Positions 25,378-35,898 are shown, numbered from the stretch's first letter. The stretch: DNA of 64,000 bases from Planctomycetota bacterium (GCA_024276075.1 JAJRXX010000051.1:26779-90778); one strand, 5' to 3'. Numbers and translations are program-made. Notes: generated by a model not told the origin, from the letters alone.

Positions 25378-28227
25378 TCATTTATCGGCCATCTGCCGGC
25401 GTAGCTTGGGGGCAAATTCCAAACACCGGTCCACTTCGCCACGCAGCTTATCAATGTGTTTTCGGACGCTACCCATCTCGTTTGCGCGTGCCGACGTTTC
25501 GATCGCATCCGCCACAGCCCGGAGGTCCTCAGCAGACAGCAGCGCCGCTGTGCCCTTGAGCGAATGCGCCGCGATGGCGGTCTTTTCGACATCCTCCTGG
25601 GCCAGGCTCTGCTCGATCTGCTGGAGGTAACTGGACAATTCCGTTTGACACTTGTCGAGTATTTTTAAGAGGAACTCGACGTTATTGACGCAGCGTGCCA
25701 GCAACGAATCCGCGTCGATCGGCACACGCTGCTGCGGTGTACGCTCCGCTGTCTGCGATTGCACCGCAACGCCACCCAGGTACGCATTGAGCACGTCCGT
25801 CAACTGCGCGGGCTCAACGGGTTTCGATATGTAGTCGTCCATCCCAGCTTCGATGCAACGATCCCGATCACCTTTAATGGCGTTGGCTGTCAACGCGACG
25901 ATCGCCAGTCGTCCGTTTCCTTGCCCAGGCAAAGTGCCCACCTGCTCAAGACGGCGTATCTCCGCCGTCGCCTCGAAGCCGTCCATCTCCGGCATCTGAC
26001 AATCCATGAGCACGAGTCCGTAGGGCTGTGCCTTGACCGCTTCAACCGCTTGCTTCCCGTTCTCGACGACGTCAAACTCGTAACCGGCCAAGCGTATGAT
26101 TTCCGACGCGACCATCCGGTTCGCTTCGTTGTCTTCAGCCACGAGTACGCGCTGCGCTGCCGCGGGAGCGGATGCATTCCTGCGGGGCATCGTTACGGGC
26201 TTCTCCTGTTGTATAGCCCGCGGCTGTTCCTGCGAGTGAACCTTTGCAACCGCGTTGACGATGGCGTTGAATAATTCCGATTGGCGCGCGGGCTTTTGCA
26301 GACAGGCGGACATGCCTATTTCTTGCCGTGTCGTGTGATCGATTACCTCGTCAAACGAGGTGAGCATGAGCATCGCGATCGGCTGAAGGTCGTCGCTCCC
26401 ATGGATGGCACGCGCCAGCTCAAGCCCGTCCATGCCCGGCATGGCCATGTCGAGTATCGCCAGATCAAACCGCCTATGGGCCGAAGCGGCTTGTTTTAGC
26501 AGGTGCAGCGCCTCGGCACCGCCTTCAGCGGTCTGAGCCTCAATCTCCCAGTTGACCAAATGGTTAAACAGGATCAATCGGTTCGTCGCGTTATCGTCGA
26601 CGATCAGCACCCGCACCTTCGCCAAATCGGGTGGCACAACGACGGGTTGACGGCCTGGGCTGGGCTGTTCTTCGAGCTTGGCGGAGAACCAAAACGTGGT
26701 GCCCTTGCCCTGCTCACTGTCGACGCCGATACGCCCGCCCATCATCTCGGCCAACCGTTTGCAAATCGCCAAACCCAGCCCGGTGCCTCCGTATTTGCGC
26801 GTCGTTGAGCTATCGACCTGCGAAAATGACTTAAATAACCTATCCATCCGGTCAGGCGGGATACCGATACCCGTATCCGATACCGAGAACCGCACTAAAT
26901 CTTTATCGTTGCTAACCGGGTCGGAGAACGCGCGGATGACGACCTCGCCGTGATCGGTGAACTTGATCGCGTTGTTGACAAGATTGATCAGAACCTGCCG
27001 CAGCCGCTCACTGTCGCCCCGCACGGTATCGGGCACAGCCGGGTCCACGTAACAGGCGAGTTCAAGGTTTTTGCTGTCTGCCTTCTGTGCGAGCATATCA
27101 GCGGTATCTTCGATCACCGCTCGCAGATCAAAGCTGATCGACTCGAGCTCGATTTTGCCCGCTTCGATTTTTGAAAAGTCAAGGATGTCGGTAATCAGGC
27201 TCAGCAGTGAGTCGGCACTGGACCTGCATATCTCAGCGTACCTGTTCTGCTGCTCGTCGAGTTTGGTATTCCGCAACAGCTCGATCATCCCGACGATGCC
27301 GTTGAGCGGCGTGCGCAGCTCGTGACTCATATTGGCCAAAAATTCGCTCTTGGCGCGGTTGGCGCGTTCGGCGGTCTCCCTCGCCGCCTCGGCTGCTTCT
27401 TTCGATTGTTCCAGGTCTCGTGTTCGTTCCTTAACCTGATCCAAGAGCCCATGGTTGAGCTGCCGCAACTCGGCGTCTCGCTCCTGAACGACCTTGCGCA
27501 TGTGGTCAAACGACCGAGATAGCTGCCCGATCTCGTCGTCGCGATCGTCGTTAAACGCCCCACCAAAATCACCACGGCTCATCCCACGCGCCGCTTCGAC
27601 CAATTGATCCAATCGAAATGCCCATCGGCGGATGGTCACGCCGACCAGTGCGGTGCTCAAAGTCGCCGCCAGGAGTACCATCGCCAGCGTCACCAGGCTC
27701 TGGTCGCGCAATGTCTGCGACATCGGTGCAACGGCCACACCGATGACAACGCGCCCGATCTCTTTTCCGCTGATCTGTTGCCCATTTTCACTGGCGAAAG
27801 AATAAACCGGCGTGGAGATGACGATCGCGTTGGCGTCGCTATCGCTGCTGATACTTTGATCGGTCCCCGTAGCGCGCTCAGACCTGTGGTGATAGACCAT
27901 CTGGTGCCCTTGGCTGGCATAAAACGCAACAAACGTGATGTCTTCGTTGCCTTGCAAAAAGTCCTTGCACAGGGCGTCTAGCTTGGCCGAGTCGTTCTGT
28001 GCCAGCGCCGTGCTGCCGATGCTTGCAAAGGTAGCCGCGATCGCCTGCGCTGCCTGGACCTGGTGCTTATTGATCGCGCGCTGGCTCTGGATGATGCTCG
28101 CCGCCGCCATGACAAGCAGCGCCATGGCGATCGCCGCCACAGCGACCGTAGTAGCTTTAAACCTCAAGCCACGCGACGCGGTTTGCGAATCCGATGCTTG
28201 CGAGCCTGATAGCTCTTTGCCGTCCAA
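25378..28227 (-). CDS. Hybrid sensor histidine kinase (HAMP, HisKA, HATPase, two receivers, Hpt)
   Basis: 949 residues from a TTG at 28227, supported by GGAGGGG 8 bases upstream. Two membrane helices (about 24-46 and 180-200) enclose a periplasmic sensor region of about 130 residues. A HAMP and a coiled coil follow. The phospho-histidine is near residue 302 ([11 protein letters not shown]), followed by ATPase boxes ([25 protein letters not shown]). The first receiver has [13 protein letters not shown], the second [12 protein letters not shown] (Asp near 742), and the C-terminal Hpt domain has [12 protein letters not shown] (His near 888). This is the BarA-like layout of an internal phosphorelay. 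The signal sensed is unknown; the likely output partner is the adjacent HD-GYP regulator. Confidence 0.93.
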   Translation of the reverse strand: MDGKELSGSQASDSQTASRGLRFKATTVAVAAIAMALLVMAAASIIQSQRAINKHQVQAAQAIAATFASIGSTALAQNDSAKLDALCKDFLQGNEDITFVAFYASQGHQMVYHHRSERATGTDQSISSDSDANAIVISTPVYSFASENGQQISGKEIGRVVIGVAVAPMSQTLRDQSLVTLAMVLLAATLSTALVGVTIRRWAFRLDQLVEAARGMSRGDFGGAFNDDRDDEIGQLSRSFDHMRKVVQERDAELRQLNHGLLDQVKERTRDLEQSKEAAEAARETAERANRAKSEFLANMSHELRTPLNGIVGMIELLRNTKLDEQQNRYAEICRSSADSLLSLITDILDFSKIEAGKIELESISFDLRAVIEDTADMLAQKADSKNLELACYVDPAVPDTVRGDSERLRQVLINLVNNAIKFTDHGEVVIRAFSDPVSNDKDLVRFSVSDTGIGIPPDRMDRLFKSFSQVDSSTTRKYGGTGLGLAICKRLAEMMGGRIGVDSEQGKGTTFWFSAKLEEQPSPGRQPVVVPPDLAKVRVLIVDDNATNRLILFNHLVNWEIEAQTAEGGAEALHLLKQAASAHRRFDLAILDMAMPGMDGLELARAIHGSDDLQPIAMLMLTSFDEVIDHTTRQEIGMSACLQKPARQSELFNAIVNAVAKVHSQEQPRAIQQEKPVTMPRRNASAPAAAQRVLVAEDNEANRMVASEIIRLAGYEFDVVENGKQAVEAVKAQPYGLVLMDCQMPEMDGFEATAEIRRLEQVGTLPGQGNGRLAIVALTANAIKGDRDRCIEAGMDDYISKPVEPAQLTDVLNAYLGGVAVQSQTAERTPQQRVPIDADSLLARCVNNVEFLLKILDKCQTELSSYLQQIEQSLAQEDVEKTAIAAHSLKGTAALLSAEDLRAVADAIETSARANEMGSVRKHIDKLRGEVDRCLEFAPKLRRQMADK

Positions 28228-28789
28228 ATCAACCGCCCCTCCGGCGAATCCGCCTTAAACTTGCGCCCGTCCGATGACCCGGTTGGACTGCCGGGCTTCA
28301 ACAAGCCCGAAATAGGCGCACGCTTACCCTCAGATCGACACAAATCGAGCAGTCATTTGGCTTGGATTATTTTAGAATTGTGTTCAAAATAATTCAGCCC
28401 GCGCAAGGGCCAATAACCACCCGGTGAGGCTGCCCTAGCCGTACCCCCTTCCCGTAGGCCCGCTGGCCCGGATTCGATCGCTACGCTGTATGTGCATATG
28501 CATATCTATCCGGATCGCCAGACGCCGATAAGTACGGGTTGAAACGCGTGTCGATATTGGACGTTTGCAAGCAAAGACACATCAGCCGTGTCCAGCAGCC
28601 AGCTTAAAGTCCCGATTACGTCTAGACGAATTCACATATATAGATTTGTTCGCACAAATCGCTGAGTCATCGAAACTTGGCCATGGTTTGTAACCGCCCA
28701 ACCAAGGCACGCCTATCAACGTGTCTGATCGCGGTATGCAACCAGGGCCTGTATCAATGTTTCGTTCGTTTTGAGGCGGGGAGCGGCGG
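28228..28789. other. Divergent intergenic region between the kinase and the pilus operon
   Basis: About 560 bases with no supported gene. It should hold promoters for both operons. A cyclic-di-GMP riboswitch was looked for because of the pilus context, but the conserved core could not be matched. A short palindrome ATATGCATAT occurs near 28497-28508. Confidence 0.4.
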
Positions 28790-29254
28790 ATGCTGTGGCG
28801 TGGAGATATGAGACGGTCAGGGATGATGGCATTCTCGCTGGTCGAGGTGCTGATCGTTGTGACCATCATCGCGATCCTCGCCGGCATCGTATTTCCTCAT
28901 TACGTCAATGTCTCTGAATCGGCCCGTGCCAGTTCGATGCTGACGGACATTCAGGAAATACGCTCGCAGTTGCAGGTCTATCAGGCAGAGCATAACGGCC
29001 AATATCCAACACTTGCACAGATGTGGGGGAATATCACCAACGCCACGGACGCCAACGGCAATCTCGGGGGCAACTTTGGCCCCTATCTGAGGCAAGCCCC
29101 CACGAACCCCTTCACGAACGGATCGGTTTGTGCCGCCGACAACAGCGCGGACTGGCAATACGACGAAACACTGGGATCAATCTGGGGCGTGGTCTCGGCG
29201 GCTCAAATTGTTGATCTAGAACTACTACCCAACGACGTGGTGGCTGCACCTTGA
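28790..29254 (+). CDS. Type II secretion/type IV pilus major pseudopilin-like protein (GspG type)
   Basis: 154 residues; ATG at 28790 with GGGAG upstream, and alternative in-frame ATGs at 28808 and 28820. The prepilin leader ends MMA, and the mature helix begins FSLVEVLIVVTIIAILAGIVFP with Glu at +5. Alanine replaces the usual glycine at -1. The region after the helix (SSMLTDIQEIRSQLQVYQAEHNGQYPTLAQMWGN) has the ALDLYKLDNGxYP-like pattern of GspG proteins. It is the first gene of the appendage operon, and its stop overlaps the pilM start by four bases (TTGA). Confidence 0.85.
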   Translation: MLWRGDMRRSGMMAFSLVEVLIVVTIIAILAGIVFPHYVNVSESARASSMLTDIQEIRSQLQVYQAEHNGQYPTLAQMWGNITNATDANGNLGGNFGPYLRQAPTNPFTNGSVCAADNSADWQYDETLGSIWGVVSAAQIVDLELLPNDVVAAP

Positions 29255-30462
29255 TAAAACTTGATGAAACAATCCGGTCTTGGAAAGCGCAGGCACATCT
29301 GCTCAATCCGCTGCGCGACAAGACGTGTGGCCCAATCGGCGTGGACCTGGGTGGCCGATGCCTCAAGATCATGCAGATGCGACGCGACGCTCAAGACCAT
29401 CTGCGCGTCGTGGCGGATATTGAAAAATTACCGCCTACGATCCGCGACGATTGGCGGTCTCACCTCGACGAACTGGCAGCCATCATCAGGAAGCTCCTTA
29501 AATCAAACGGGTTTGTCGGCAGCGAAGCCGTCGCGTGCATGCCAAACGACTTACTCGAATACCGCAATATGCGTCTTGATCCCGCAGCCGACGAGCTGCG
29601 CGACATAGAGGTACAGACGCAGATGGCTGACCTGCTCAACACCTCTCCTGAAGACCTCGCCGTCCAATACTTTGACGCCGGCATCGTCTGGGAAAATGAG
29701 CAGAAGCGTCGCGAGATCATCGCCATGGCGGCACCATTGGCCGCCGTTAACGATTATATGACGCTGTTGAACCGTTCCGGTCTCGTGTCGGTTGCGATCG
29801 ATGCGACGCCTTCGGCTTTGGCACGCAGCGTCCACTCGACGCCCGATGACAATGCCCAACTCTTGTTGGACGTAGGCTACAGGTCCACCACCGTTTTAAT
29901 CATCCGGAACAATGAAATCCGTTTCGTAAAGCGATTTGATACAGGCGTAATTGCACTGGACCACGTGGTTGCCCGAGAGCTGAAAACGTCAATCGATCAA
30001 GTCGAAGCGACGCGCGAAAACCAGCGACACCGCAACGGTGCCGGGGACAACCCCGCTGACGCGCAGGCTCCCCACGCCATAAACGACGCGTTGAGCAAAG
30101 CCGTGGCTTCACAAGCGCAAGGCCTAGCCAAAGAGATCGCCAAATGTATTCAGTACTACAACGTTTCGTTCCGCGAGGGCAAGCCTCAAACCGGTTTCAT
30201 CTTAGGAGGGGGCGCCCAGGAACAGGCACTTGTCGAACAGCTTAGCCGAAAAACCGGGGTCCAACTCCAATTAATCGAAACGCTGGCGGAAGTGGATTGG
30301 ACACAGACGTTCCGCACGATGGGTGGACGATTAATTGGCCGCGCCGATTGGGTCCGATCAACCCGCGCGTTGGCTGCCAAAGCGCCGCCCAGCCTGTGGG
30401 CGACGAGCGCCGGCCTAGCGACCTATTTTGAGTCCGATCTGGACCAGGGGGAAAACCCTTGA
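29251..30462 (+). CDS. pilM: Type IV pilus inner-membrane platform protein PilM (actin-like ATPase)
   Basis: 403 residues starting at a TTG that overlaps the preceding stop as TTGA, implying translational coupling. GVDLGGRCLKIMQM is the actin-like phosphate-1 motif. LLDVGYRSTTVLIIRN is the second phosphate loop, and GFILGGGAQEQALVEQL matches the adenosine motif of the PilM/FtsA fold. PilM is cytoplasmic and binds the N-terminus of PilN to organise the pilus alignment complex. Gene order M-N-O-P follows. An insert of about 25 residues (HRNGAGDNPADAQAPHA) lies in the middle. Confidence 0.9.
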   Translation: MIKLDETIRSWKAQAHLLNPLRDKTCGPIGVDLGGRCLKIMQMRRDAQDHLRVVADIEKLPPTIRDDWRSHLDELAAIIRKLLKSNGFVGSEAVACMPNDLLEYRNMRLDPAADELRDIEVQTQMADLLNTSPEDLAVQYFDAGIVWENEQKRREIIAMAAPLAAVNDYMTLLNRSGLVSVAIDATPSALARSVHSTPDDNAQLLLDVGYRSTTVLIIRNNEIRFVKRFDTGVIALDHVVARELKTSIDQVEATRENQRHRNGAGDNPADAQAPHAINDALSKAVASQAQGLAKEIAKCIQYYNVSFREGKPQTGFILGGGAQEQALVEQLSRKTGVQLQLIETLAEVDWTQTFRTMGGRLIGRADWVRSTRALAAKAPPSLWATSAGLATYFESDLDQGENP

Positions 30463-31130
30463 ATCGAATCAACTTTATCCCATCCCGGGCCATATTGGCG
30501 CAGCAACGCCGCTTGATGGCGATGCGGGTCGCAGTGGTGGCGCTCACAGCTATCGTCGCGGCGGGTGTCTGGCAAGCCTACGCCCAACTACAGATCACCG
30601 ACCTTGACCAGCAAATCACCTCACTGGCCAGCCAAATCACGTCGATCAAAGAAGCCACTCTCGACACCTCCGATCAGAGCACGCCGACACGCTCTTCACG
30701 ATCACAGCAGCAGGCTCTGTACAAAAAAGTAAAGACACCGGTCCCGCCAAGCTCAGTCATGGCTGTCGTCGCCCGATTGATGCCTCCCACGATGGGGCTG
30801 ACCAAATTCTCGTTCACCGGCGAACCAGCCAAGGCAAACCCGCGCAAGGCGGTCGGACAGCGCGCGTCGAAAGGTAAATCACCCCAAGAGAAAGCCAGAC
30901 CCCTGAGGCTTGTCCTCGAAGGGCTAGCACCCAACGACGTGGCGGTCGGGCAGCTTATGGCGCGGCTGGACGAAACCCCGCTATTCGACAACATCGAATT
31001 GGCGTACAGCCGACCGATCGAAAACGGCACCAAGATAATGCGCGAGTTCCAGGTCACAGCCGACATCCCAATGGACCGTCACTTTAGCCTCGTTCGCAAG
31101 CAGAAAGCTCCGCATGAAAATAAATCGTGA
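30459..31130 (+). CDS. pilN: PilN-like pilus alignment protein
   Basis: 223 residues starting at a TTG, again overlapping the previous stop as TTGA, with GGGGGA upstream. The N-terminus NRINFIPSR is the short PilM-binding sequence typical of PilN (INLLP-like). A single membrane helix (about residues 24-42) is followed by a coiled coil (DLDQQITSLASQITSIKEA) and a periplasmic ferredoxin-like domain. Its membership rests on position and architecture more than on sequence identity. Confidence 0.82.
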   Translation: MNRINFIPSRAILAQQRRLMAMRVAVVALTAIVAAGVWQAYAQLQITDLDQQITSLASQITSIKEATLDTSDQSTPTRSSRSQQQALYKKVKTPVPPSSVMAVVARLMPPTMGLTKFSFTGEPAKANPRKAVGQRASKGKSPQEKARPLRLVLEGLAPNDVAVGQLMARLDETPLFDNIELAYSRPIENGTKIMREFQVTADIPMDRHFSLVRKQKAPHENKS

Positions 31131-31653
31131 CCAACTCATCCCGGCGCTAGCTGCGATTGGCTTTGCCGCTGCCTTTGTGGCGCTGTTCTGGCTACCCCAC
31201 CACGCTGCGGTGGCGGAGAAACGCGAAAAGATCGTCCTCCAGAAACAACAACTCGACACGACGCTGGCAAAGGCCAAAACGGATCAGATAAAGAGTCAGC
31301 GCACAGATACCACGCAAGCCGATTTTGACCTGGCGATACCCCCCAAAGCGGACCTCGGCCCGCTGCTGGTCCAGGTGAGCGGCCGGCTCGACGAAGCCTC
31401 CGTACAAGACCGCGAACTAAAGACCAATACCGTCGTCGAAGGCAGCGACTTTAGCCGTGTGCCCATGACGCTTCATTTCAAGGGAAACCTCCTAACGCTG
31501 TTCGACCTGCTTGGGTGGATCGAGTCACACAAGCGTATCATCCGAGTAGACAAATTGACTGTCCAAAACGGGTCTGCCGATCAAGACGATCTGCTGCTGA
31601 TCAACGTGGAGATGTCGACGTTCTTCCGTGACGGTCAAGGGGGTGCGTCGTGA
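31114..31653 (+). CDS. pilO: PilO-like pilus alignment protein
   Basis: 179 residues, overlapping the end of the PilN-like gene by 17 bases. One membrane helix (about 10-28) is followed by a coiled coil (EKREKIVLQKQQLDTTLAKAK) and a small periplasmic domain (LHFKGNLLTLFDLLGWIESHKRIIRVDKLTV) whose pattern matches PilO/GspM-type domains. It is expected to pair with the PilN-like protein. The ribosome site is weak, consistent with coupling to the upstream gene. Confidence 0.8.
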   Translation: MKINRDQLIPALAAIGFAAAFVALFWLPHHAAVAEKREKIVLQKQQLDTTLAKAKTDQIKSQRTDTTQADFDLAIPPKADLGPLLVQVSGRLDEASVQDRELKTNTVVEGSDFSRVPMTLHFKGNLLTLFDLLGWIESHKRIIRVDKLTVQNGSADQDDLLLINVEMSTFFRDGQGGAS

Positions 31654-32159
31654 AACGAACCCACAACGGCGCCTCGCGTCATCAAGCGGCTCAGAAGAAA
31701 AAGTTCGTCATGCTGGGCATCTTGCTGGCAGGCCTGGGCTTGATCTGGGGACGAATCGCATTACAGGGTAGCCCACGCCCTAAGCGGAACAAACAAACCT
31801 CAGCTCAAAAAATTTCTCCCACTGCGGCTCAAGCTACGACGGGTCAAATTGGAGCTGAAAGTCAGCCCACGATCGAGGTCGACTGGCCCGCCACATTGAC
31901 GCGTGACTTGTTTAGGTATGAAGGGATGGCGAGCGACAACCAAGAGCCTGAAGCTACACAGGGGATAGGCCCGCGTGCCGAGGCGGCGCTTAGGAGTCTG
32001 ACGCTCCAAGGCACGATGCTCGGCGATGATTCTCGCGCGCTGATTAACGGAGAAACAGTACACGAAGGCGATTCCGTCAACGGCGTCACGATTAGAAGGA
32101 TCGAGCAGCATCACGTAATCGTAGAGGTCAACGGCATCGAAGCAAAACTGCAATTATAG
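31650..32159 (+). CDS. GspC/PilP-like inner-membrane protein
   Basis: 169 residues from a GTG that overlaps the previous stop (GTGA), with GGGGGTG upstream. One membrane helix (about 21-38) follows a basic cytoplasmic N-terminus. After a Ser/Thr/Gln-rich linker comes a domain with LTLQGTMLGDDSRALINGETVHEGDSV and VTIRRIEQHHVIVEVNG, the pattern of the homology region of GspC or the C-terminal domain of PilP, which contacts the secretin. No secretin gene is present in the window. Position supports PilP; the sequence pattern leans to GspC. Confidence 0.75.
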   Translation: MKRTHNGASRHQAAQKKKFVMLGILLAGLGLIWGRIALQGSPRPKRNKQTSAQKISPTAAQATTGQIGAESQPTIEVDWPATLTRDLFRYEGMASDNQEPEATQGIGPRAEAALRSLTLQGTMLGDDSRALINGETVHEGDSVNGVTIRRIEQHHVIVEVNGIEAKLQL

Positions 32160-32210
32160 CTACGCACGCCGCACAGATCGGTGTCTTCCCGTCACGAGGT
32201 GAGAAAGACA

Positions 32211-34043
32211 ATGGGATTAAACGACGAGACAAATCAAACATCGCCCGGCTCGGCCAGGGTCCATGCGTCGCGGATCGGCGATCTGTTGATCGAACGCGGC
32301 CTGGTTACCGACGAGCAAATTGAACAAGCGCTTGCTTATCAGAAAGAGCACCGCCCCAATAAATTGCTTGGCCGTGTGATTGTCGAACTGAACTTCATCA
32401 CCGCTGAGGACCTGATCGAAACGATGGCGGTGTCGGCGGGTGTCCCGTTCCTGCGTATCGACCCGCAAGAAATCGATCCCAACGCGGTCTCGCTCTTGCC
32501 CCGGCCGTTCATTGATAAAAACAATATTTTACCCCTGTCCTGGACCGACGGCCAGCTCTCGGTAGCGGTCGAAGACTTTACGAATATATTTCTGATCGAA
32601 GACATCGAGCGGTTGATGGAATGCGATGTTCGTATCGTGGCGGCAACGGGGACGAATATCCACGACGTAATCGAGTCGCTCGAGGACGCCAAAGAAGAAG
32701 AACTTGCGTTTAGTGATATCCTCGATGACATGCACGGTGAAGGTGAAATAACCATCATCGAGCAGCAACATGAGGATTTGGCAGACCTCCAAAACGCCGC
32801 TTCCGACTCGCCTGTCATCAAGCTGGTTAACTACATCATCCACGGCGCGGTTCGTGAGCGGGCCAGCGACATCCATATCGAACCAGACCAGCAGTTGTTC
32901 CGGGTGCGCTACCGCGTCGACGGCGATCTATACGAAAAGACCAAGCCCCCCTTCTCGATGCTCTCCGCGGTGGTCAGCCGAATCAAGATCATGGCCGGGA
33001 TGGATATCGCCGAACGGCGCATTCCTCAGGACGGCAACATCACGGTTGTATTCGACAAGCGATCGATCGACCTGCGTGTCTCCACGATGCCCACAAAGTT
33101 CGGTGAGAAGGTCGTGATCCGGGTAATCGATAACAAAAACACGAAGCTAGACCTGGGGACGTTAGGCTTCCCGCCCGTGATGCTCGAACGGATCAGACAA
33201 CTGCTCGCCGAACCAAACGGGGTCATCCTGGTGACCGGCCCCACAGGTAGCGGCAAGTCGACCACGCTCTACGGGTCTCTATCCGAGATCGTCAACCCAG
33301 CGGTAAACGTAAGCACCGTCGAAGACCCGATCGAAAATAACCTGATGGGTGTCAACCAATTTCAGGTTAATACAAAAGCTGGGTTCACCTTTGCCGGTGC
33401 CCTGCGGGCTCTGCTGCGGCAGGACCCCGATGTGATCATGGTCGGTGAAATCCGTGACACCGAGACTGCCCAGATCGCCACGCAGGCCGCTCTGACAGGA
33501 CATATGGTCCTATCCACACTCCACACAAACGACGCGCCCAGTGCCGTGATACGGCTGATCAACATGGGGGTCGAGCCGTATCTCGTGGCAGCGTCACTTC
33601 AGGGCGTCATCGCCCAGAGACTGATCCGAAAAATATGCACACACTGCAAAGAACAAGCCACGCTCACAGACTCGATGCACAGGACGCTCACACAGATGTT
33701 CGGCAATACCTTGCCTATTGAAACGTTCTACAAGGGCAAGGGGTGCAACCGGTGCCGAAACAGCGGCTACTCAGGGCGGGTGGGGATATACGAGATGTTT
33801 ATCCCGGAAGACGATGTTCTCGAAGCGATCAGCGTCGGCGCCCCGACACAAGAGTTGCGGCGCTTGGCGCGTGCAAACGGCGGATACACGACGCTGCGAG
33901 AAGACGGGGTGGAAAAAGTAAAACAGGGCATCACAAGCATCGAGGCACTGCTCGATGTGGTCGCCCGGAAAAATGAGTCGTCCCAAAACGATCAGAAAAA
34001 GGACGACCCCGACTGGCACACGTATTCCAGAGCCGATGACTGA
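32211..34043 (+). CDS. pilB: Type II secretion/type IV pilus assembly ATPase (PilB/GspE)
   Basis: 610 residues from the ATG at 32211, preceded by GAGGTGAG; a GTG at 32181 is less likely. The N-terminal MshEN-type domain (IGDLLIERGLVTDEQIEQALAYQ) is a known cyclic-di-GMP or nucleotide-binding module in some family members. Walker A GPTGSGKST is near residue 342. The Asp box VEDPIE, Walker B DPDVIMVGEIRD and His box THTNDAP-type (STLHTND) follow. A tetracysteine zinc site is formed by CTHC near 476 and CNRC near 513. It powers pilin extraction from the inner membrane. No retraction ATPase (PilT) is nearby. Confidence 0.95.
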   Translation: MGLNDETNQTSPGSARVHASRIGDLLIERGLVTDEQIEQALAYQKEHRPNKLLGRVIVELNFITAEDLIETMAVSAGVPFLRIDPQEIDPNAVSLLPRPFIDKNNILPLSWTDGQLSVAVEDFTNIFLIEDIERLMECDVRIVAATGTNIHDVIESLEDAKEEELAFSDILDDMHGEGEITIIEQQHEDLADLQNAASDSPVIKLVNYIIHGAVRERASDIHIEPDQQLFRVRYRVDGDLYEKTKPPFSMLSAVVSRIKIMAGMDIAERRIPQDGNITVVFDKRSIDLRVSTMPTKFGEKVVIRVIDNKNTKLDLGTLGFPPVMLERIRQLLAEPNGVILVTGPTGSGKSTTLYGSLSEIVNPAVNVSTVEDPIENNLMGVNQFQVNTKAGFTFAGALRALLRQDPDVIMVGEIRDTETAQIATQAALTGHMVLSTLHTNDAPSAVIRLINMGVEPYLVAASLQGVIAQRLIRKICTHCKEQATLTDSMHRTLTQMFGNTLPIETFYKGKGCNRCRNSGYSGRVGIYEMFIPEDDVLEAISVGAPTQELRRLARANGGYTTLREDGVEKVKQGITSIEALLDVVARKNESSQNDQKKDDPDWHTYSRADD

Positions 34044-34088
34044 TGACGCCCTGATCGACCCGGCCACGCCGATCAAAAGGATGGGTTT

Positions 34089-35309
34089 GTGAACGATTTT
34101 TTAAACAAAACTTCCAGCCACACAGGCGAGGGCGCCAAGACCGCCACAAACGGCTTTCGGCCCAACGATCCTCGCGGCAAAAGACCAGCGGGTCTGCACG
34201 AAAAAATATCACCGACTACTGGTCGCGACGCCGCCGCCAAAGACACCGCCAAACCGGTCAACACCAGCAAGATCAAACGGGACGACATCATCCTCCTGAT
34301 CAATCAGTTGGCTGTGATGCTCGACACCGGCGTCCCGATAAGCGAAGCGATCAGCGGCATTGCAGAACGCACGGAAGACCCCAAGTTCAGAGCCATCCTC
34401 GAAGACGTCACCGACCACGTTGAATCCGGGAACCCCCTATCGTCGGCACTGGCTAAATACCCACGTGCATTCCCCCCCGTGATGATCGCGCTGCTGCGCG
34501 CCAGCGAGGCGAGCGGCACCATGAGTTCCATGCTCAACCGTATTGCCACGTACCTGACCAAGGAGTACCACACCGCCAGACAGGTGCGAGGGGCTCTGAT
34601 CTATCCCGCTTTTATGATCCTGATGTGCATCTCGGTAACGGTCTTTTTGCTGACCGTCGTCCTTCCGCGGTTCGCAGAGATATACGCAAAGCGCGGCGCC
34701 GCTTTGCCTGCTCCAACGCAATTTCTCATGACAGCCAGCGACTTGATGATCGGATATTGGCCGGTCTGGGTTGTCGGCACAACGGTCCTGGGTATCGGCG
34801 TGTTCTACTGGCAACGAACCGCATTCGGGCGCGGACAGATTGATTGGCTCAAATTACACTCACCGGTATTCGCCAATCTATTTAATAAGCTTTATCTCAC
34901 TCGTGCCTGCCAGACAATCGGCACGATGATCGCCACGGGCGTGTCGCTGCTCGAGACTATCGCCATTGTTCGAGACGTCACGCACAATGTCTATTATGAA
35001 CAGCTATGGGATCGGGTGGACGAACAGTTACGCCAGGGCATGCCCTTGTCGGATACGCTCTACGAGTCGCCGCTCATTCCCGATCACATCGCCCAGATGG
35101 TCGAAAGTGGCGAAAAATCGGGACGCCTAAGCCAGGTCTTCAACCGCGTCGCTGAATTCTCCGAACAGGAACTCGATCAGGCCGTCAAGACAGCTACGCA
35201 GTTCATCGAGCCGGCAATGATCCTCACGATGGGGCTGATCATCGGGTTCGTGGCGGTGGCGCTGCTGATCCCGATGTTCACGATGGGCAAGGTCGTCGCG
35301 GGGGGTTAA
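34089..35309 (+). CDS. pilC: Inner-membrane platform protein PilC/GspF
   Basis: 406 residues from a GTG with AAAGGA upstream. After a disordered N-terminal stretch of about 60 residues, two T2SSF domains are seen. The first starts near LINQLAVMLDTGVPISEAI and the second near RACQTIGTMIATGVSLLETI, each followed by ESGEKSG/RASEASG motifs. Three membrane helices lie near 173-195, 220-240 and 375-400. It anchors the assembly ATPase and couples it to pilin assembly. The C-terminus IPMFTMGKVVAGG is typical. Confidence 0.93.
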   Translation: MNDFLNKTSSHTGEGAKTATNGFRPNDPRGKRPAGLHEKISPTTGRDAAAKDTAKPVNTSKIKRDDIILLINQLAVMLDTGVPISEAISGIAERTEDPKFRAILEDVTDHVESGNPLSSALAKYPRAFPPVMIALLRASEASGTMSSMLNRIATYLTKEYHTARQVRGALIYPAFMILMCISVTVFLLTVVLPRFAEIYAKRGAALPAPTQFLMTASDLMIGYWPVWVVGTTVLGIGVFYWQRTAFGRGQIDWLKLHSPVFANLFNKLYLTRACQTIGTMIATGVSLLETIAIVRDVTHNVYYEQLWDRVDEQLRQGMPLSDTLYESPLIPDHIAQMVESGEKSGRLSQVFNRVAEFSEQELDQAVKTATQFIEPAMILTMGLIIGFVAVALLIPMFTMGKVVAGG

Positions 35310-35334
35310 TCAACGTTTGGGCCCCGTGACCGCT

Positions 35335-35898
35335 CTACGAAATCGGCCCGACCGAGACTTCACCCGTCAGGGGATCGAGTGTGATGGTGATCGTGCTGCC
35401 CGCGGCACCGAGTGTGATCGTCGCCGGGGTGGCTTGGTCGAGTTGACCGTATTCGCCAAAGCCGAGCTGATTGTCGCCGCCCAGTGAGGTTCCTGTGATG
35501 GTGACCCCCCCCAGATAAAACGCACGGCTGACCCCGAATTGGACCACGTAATCACGTTTGTCAATCGGATTGATAATCGGGGTGGCGGGACTCGACGCGG
35601 TGCCGAGGTGGTAGGCGTCGCCGGCGGCGGCGAAGACCAGGACACGGCCGTCCTCACTGTGGGCTATCGACTGCATCTGAGCGAGTTCAAGGTCTGCCAC
35701 GAGCATCTGCGCCGCGCCGCGTAGCCTGGCTTCGTCGGTTGAGCCAATCATCGGCACCAGCGACGCCAGGATGGCCAGGATCGCCACGACAATCATGATT
35801 TCCAAAAGGGTAAACGCCCCGGCCCGTTGATACGGCGGGTTCTGGCTCAAAGTAGTACGGGCTGGGAATATGCGGCTCACCATAACCATATTCGACAT
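35335..35898 (-). CDS. GspH/FimT-like minor pseudopilin, encoded on the opposite strand
   Basis: 187 residues. The prepilin leader ends RAGA and the mature helix starts FTLLEIMIVVAILAILASLVPMI, with alanine at -1 as in the GspG-like protein. The next part (DEARLRGAAQMLVADLELAQMQSIAHSEDG) matches the GspH/FimT signature of Arg-rich helix plus short beta segments. It is inverted relative to the rest of the operon and sits between pilC and the GspI-like gene, convergent with pilC, so it must have its own promoter from the 220-base gap at 35899-36118. Confidence 0.85.
   Translation of the reverse strand: MSNMVMVSRIFPARTTLSQNPPYQRAGAFTLLEIMIVVAILAILASLVPMIGSTDEARLRGAAQMLVADLELAQMQSIAHSEDGRVLVFAAAGDAYHLGTASSPATPIINPIDKRDYVVQFGVSRAFYLGGVTITGTSLGGDNQLGFGEYGQLDQATPATITLGAAGSTITITLDPLTGEVSVGPIS

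Noticed and set aside
28228..28789. Possible cyclic-di-GMP riboswitch before the pilus operon
   Set aside because: A GCAAAG-like segment occurs, but the conserved core and tetraloop-receptor pattern could not be matched.
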